DNA from: Leptolyngbya sp. SIO4C5
GTDB taxonomy: Bacteria > Cyanobacteriota > Cyanobacteriia > Phormidesmidales > Phormidesmidaceae
DNA length: 14,940 bases
NCBI GenBank assembly: GCA_010671965.1
Contig: JAAHIC010000030.1
Location: 1-14,940, forward strand
Reading direction: 5' to 3'
In this document: positions 13,001 to 14,940 of the stretch, piece by piece
Numbering within the stretch: the stretch's first letter is position 1
Layout: each line of letters opens with the position of its first letter
The notes under the pieces: model-generated
The model's database searches: none
What the model was told of the DNA's origin: nothing
The model's input: the letters and a program-made list of their open reading frames with translations, nothing else
Position numbers and translations under genes: made by a program

Positions 13001-14940
13001 ATCCCCCGTGGGAAACGTTACAGCCCAACTCCAAAGAGTTTTTCTCAAATGTTGATCCGCTTTATCGCACCTATGGGAAGCAGGAGGCATTAGCCTATCA
13101 GCGGCAGTATTTTGAAACTGATCGCCAAATTGAAGAAGACTGGATGGCCTATTGTGCCAACTTTAAGGCTTGGGCCAACTGGAATAAGTATGTAGCGGCG
13201 GCCTTCGGTGACAATGAGGATCTGGGCAGCAATTTTTCCCTATCGCGGAAGAAGCAGGAAGCGGAACTGCTGGCGACGGAGTGGCGCAATCAGCGGGCCA
13301 ATCGCACGGGCTATAGCGATCCTGAACACCCTTACCGATATCAAGGTGAAGGCAAACCTTACACCTACAAAATGTTTTCCGAATTGGCTCATGCCATTAC
13401 AAGAAATGGTGGGCGATTCGGCTTAATCATTCCCTCCGGTCTGTACACCGATAAAGGAGCCAGTTCTCTTCGCAGACTATTCCTGAACCGCTGTGAATGG
13501 ACACACCTCTATGCCTTCCAGAATGAGCGGTTTGTGTTCAGCGCCATCGACCACCGTAACAAAATGATGATATTCACGGTGAATAAAGGAGGGCGTACCG
13601 AGTCTGTCGCCACCCGCTTCCGGCTAGGGCCAGGGGACTCTCCTGAAGCTCAGGAATTGATGACCGATGCCCTCGATGATACCCGCTTTCTCTCGGTACC
13701 CGCTGAGCAGATCAAGCGCTTTAGCCCCAACACGGGCGCACTGCTGGAAATCCGCTCGGAGCGCGACCTGAAGATTCTCGAAAAGATGTACGCCAACGGG
13801 GTGCTCCTCGGCGACGACGGCCCCGATGGCTGGGGCATCCAGTATCGTCAGGGCGATTTCAACATGACCAGTGACTCCAAGCTCTTCCCACCTCGCCCCA
13901 AGTGGGAAGCCCAAGGTTATCAGCCCGATGAATACGGCCACTGGCTGAAGGGTAACTGGCAACCCTACACAGGCGATCGCGCCATCCTCAACCGTACCGA
14001 AGGGCTCGTCCTCTCCGCCGACGGCACCCAAGCCATCCACACCGATGATGTCGAAGACGTTGCCCTGCCGTTATATCAGGGCGTGATGGTTCACCAATTT
14101 GATTCCTATGCTGCTGCATATCTTGGTGGTACTGGCAATCAAGCCAAATGGCGTTCTCTTGGTTGGGAAGAGAAAAGAACCAATCCTCAATTTTTGATGA
14201 GCCGTCTCAACTACAGAGAAAATAGTAAGTACAGAAGTGCTGTCAAAGTTGCATTTCGAGATATCACGAATGCGACTAATGAACGCACAATGATATCTTC
14301 AGGAGTTTTGGATAGCCCATGTGGTAATGTCCTTGGCATTTTTAACTTACTGAAGAATCCAAGTAATCCTGTGTTTTCTTGTCAGCTGATTATTTGCCTC
14401 GATGCATTTAGTTATGATGCACAAGTCCGAAATCGTATTGGCGGTACGCATTTAAACTGGTTCATTGTTGAAGAAACAGTGGTTATAAAACCTCATAAGA
14501 TTCCTAATTCCGTGACTCTACTATCGGCCAGGCTCTTATTTCCAACAATTCTGACTGCTCCAATCTGGTTGATGTTGAAAGAACAATTAAGACTTATGGA
14601 GCAAAACTGGAAATCGCTTTGGGCAATCTCTCCTTATGAACGCCTCCGACTGCGTTGCATTCTTGACGCCGTTGTTGCTGAACTTTATTGTCTTAGCTAC
14701 GAAGACTTTTCCTGGATACTCAAGGACTGTGACCATCCCTCAAAACAGTCTTCTGACAATACTTTTGCTCGCACTCTAGAACCCAAAGGCTTCTGGCGCG
14801 TAGACAAGGAAAAAGATCCCGAACTGCGCCACACCGTCCTCTCCCTCATCGCCTTCCACGACCTTAAACACCTCGGCCTCGATGCCTTCCTCAACCTCAA
14901 CAATGGCGAAGGCTGGATGCTCCCGGACACCCTCCGCCTC
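10063..14940 (+). CDS. drmMI: Large adenine-N6 DNA methyltransferase, probable DISARM DrmMI; continues past window end
   Basis: One uninterrupted frame of 1626 codons, still open at the right edge. Residues 1-550: helical N-terminal part with LLTNGYQWRL (167-176), as in the front of type IIG and type I restriction enzymes, then a 42-residue acidic linker (498-539, 27 Asp/Glu). Methyltransferase core: GSGTFYTRPQ near 608-617, SAM-binding motif I V-C-D666-P-A-C-G-S671, YGVDINPLAVELA (about 760), and catalytic motif IV N980-P-P-W983, specific for N6-adenine. LPLYQGVMVHQFD (1335-1347) marks entry to the target-recognition region. In DISARM it methylates host DNA for self-recognition. ATG 10063 is the first start; ATG 10069 is equally possible, and neither has a clear ribosome binding site. 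A stand-alone type IIG enzyme or BREX PglX is less likely, given the SNF2 helicase upstream. Confidence 0.85.
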   Translation, partial: MPMASITPVSAQFSATGHDDWWISLKHGGLLIAPSKLGEFFVPKQLEPLSRYVEDKLRRDVTRLQDGDESQLGTLLDTALEELLGLSKDFWQKGSSVERDWARQAITREQIKPRRVWQDDRGAVLPVFVADAQGTGGKVARLGIGRGRRAVSRVIEWLRKADQKIALLTNGYQWRLIHAGADYDAWCEWDINLWFEEGRPGAQVTALRLLLGEASLRPEQAEAPSPLIAAIQASRQGQAELSDVLGERVRQAVELLIRESSQALDEAEGKPVTNRDIYIAASRIIMRCVVILFAEARDLLPRENPIYHNSYGIQGLREQLNRMAGGRASERLRHSFSAWPRLLALFRLVYEGSPHEALPVPRYGGGLFTPGTADAQDAILRSLAALENPAHAPSDAAVYRILELLCRSKVKVRQGRRSTWVEAPVNFSDLSSEYIGILYEGLLDFELRRAEPGDPMLFLNLGDQPALPLTRLEGMDDKALASLVEKLKEKGKPSAGGDDEDDADEDAEAIADENNDESEAETDEEDDADLNEEDDTPDDLIQDLRDRAQQWAVRAVKAGKLVSKPRSKKADKMAEYEQQVGKMAQRLIARIILPGEWFLVRWGGTRKGSGTFYTRPQLAVPTVQRTLLPLAYDPPLNEAGEPDAMAPAAQWRPKAPADILALRVCDPACGSASFLIASLRFLVEALWSSLFEHGWLVEADGQIREGIPRNAQPEWFVECVKDLPLTVGDPEASTMENAETYAKPRLKRYVVERCIYGVDINPLAVELARVSLWVETMDKKLRFTFLDHKIKPGNSLVGCWFDQFQDYPIMAWEREAGDANHKGVNFAAKVWTKEIKRLRNDIVKDELRELLAGGVQLSMFEDRLLQPPEQTHDELQAAVEEIHTAVLNPEQQEDFYGRSVKQNQSLQQLQWAFDCWCAVWFWQGNDLEVCPTPMKFMDPKPEVRAAVEEIARDYQFFHWELEFPDVFQEQGAGFDAIVGNPPWETLQPNSKEFFSNVDPLYRTYGKQEALAYQRQYFETDRQIEEDWMAYCANFKAWANWNKYVAAAFGDNEDLGSNFSLSRKKQEAELLATEWRNQRANRTGYSDPEHPYRYQGEGKPYTYKMFSELAHAITRNGGRFGLIIPSGLYTDKGASSLRRLFLNRCEWTHLYAFQNERFVFSAIDHRNKMMIFTVNKGGRTESVATRFRLGPGDSPEAQELMTDALDDTRFLSVPAEQIKRFSPNTGALLEIRSERDLKILEKMYANGVLLGDDGPDGWGIQYRQGDFNMTSDSKLFPPRPKWEAQGYQPDEYGHWLKGNWQPYTGDRAILNRTEGLVLSADGTQAIHTDDVEDVALPLYQGVMVHQFDSYAAAYLGGTGNQAKWRSLGWEEKRTNPQFLMSRLNYRENSKYRSAVKVAFRDITNATNERTMISSGVLDSPCGNVLGIFNLLKNPSNPVFSCQLIICLDAFSYDAQVRNRIGGTHLNWFIVEETVVIKPHKIPNSVTLLSARLLFPTILTAPIWLMLKEQLRLMEQNWKSLWAISPYERLRLRCILDAVVAELYCLSYEDFSWILKDCDHPSKQSSDNTFARTLEPKGFWRVDKEKDPELRHTVLSLIAFHDLKHLGLDAFLNLNNGEGWMLPDTLRL

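Noticed and set aside
13624..14040. A 138-residue minus-strand frame opposite the methylase
   Set aside because: The plus-strand frame is continuous and carries methyltransferase-type sequence here. The complement frame has no family pattern.
1..14940. CRISPR array, tRNA or rRNA genes
   Set aside because: I saw no regularly spaced repeats, no tRNA cloverleaf and no conserved rRNA segments on either strand.

Overview
The window looks cyanobacterial. The octamer GCGATCGC (HIP1, a cyanobacterial genome signature) occurs 18 times by eye in 14.9 kb, where chance would give less than one. No 16S or marker gene is present, so no genus can be given. All readings are by eye, without database searches.

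Layout. (1) Positions 1-127 are the 5' end of an IS6-family insertion sequence that runs off the left edge, with its terminal repeat at 111-127. (2) Positions 128-4632 hold a minus-strand block. A transcription regulator with an unusual three-part architecture (MerR DNA-binding head, TipAS-like ligand domain, tandem Clp N-terminal repeats) is followed by two small membrane proteins, a glutathione S-transferase and an exported serine hydrolase of the beta-lactamase/DD-peptidase superfamily. The last three are packed 10-12 bp apart and look like one transcript; the first membrane protein may lead it. A second copy of the 16-bp IS6-like terminal repeat lies at 4633-4648, just upstream of the regulator gene. 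The block is therefore bracketed by IS6-like ends. (3) Positions 4786-6139 are an IS256/Mutator-family element whose transposase is broken by two separate -1 frameshifts. (4) From 6318 to the right edge lies a plus-strand operon: a 1089-residue SNF2-type helicase, a 138-residue protein of unknown function, and a very large adenine-N6 DNA methyltransferase still open at position 14940 (1626 codons visible).

Interpretation. A SNF2-like helicase followed by a PglX/Eco57I-like adenine methylase is the leading gene pair of class 1 DISARM phage-defence systems (drmD, drmMI, then drmA, drmB, drmC). The core genes drmA, drmB and drmC would lie to the right, outside the window, so the assignment is probable but not proven. 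In DISARM the methylase marks host DNA and the helicase and core proteins block incoming unmodified phage DNA. The small gene between helicase and methylase is not part of the standard class 1 gene list and is the most open question in the operon. The methylase has a 42-residue acidic linker, and near its C terminus an AT-rich patch coincides with the probable target-recognition region, as if the specificity module had been exchanged.

The regulator block is a separate unit. TipAS domains sense small molecules, and a GST, an exported hydrolase and small membrane proteins would make sense as a stress or drug response under its control, but this is inference from position. Two dyad symmetries, one upstream of the regulator gene and one between it and the membrane-protein gene, are candidate operator sites.
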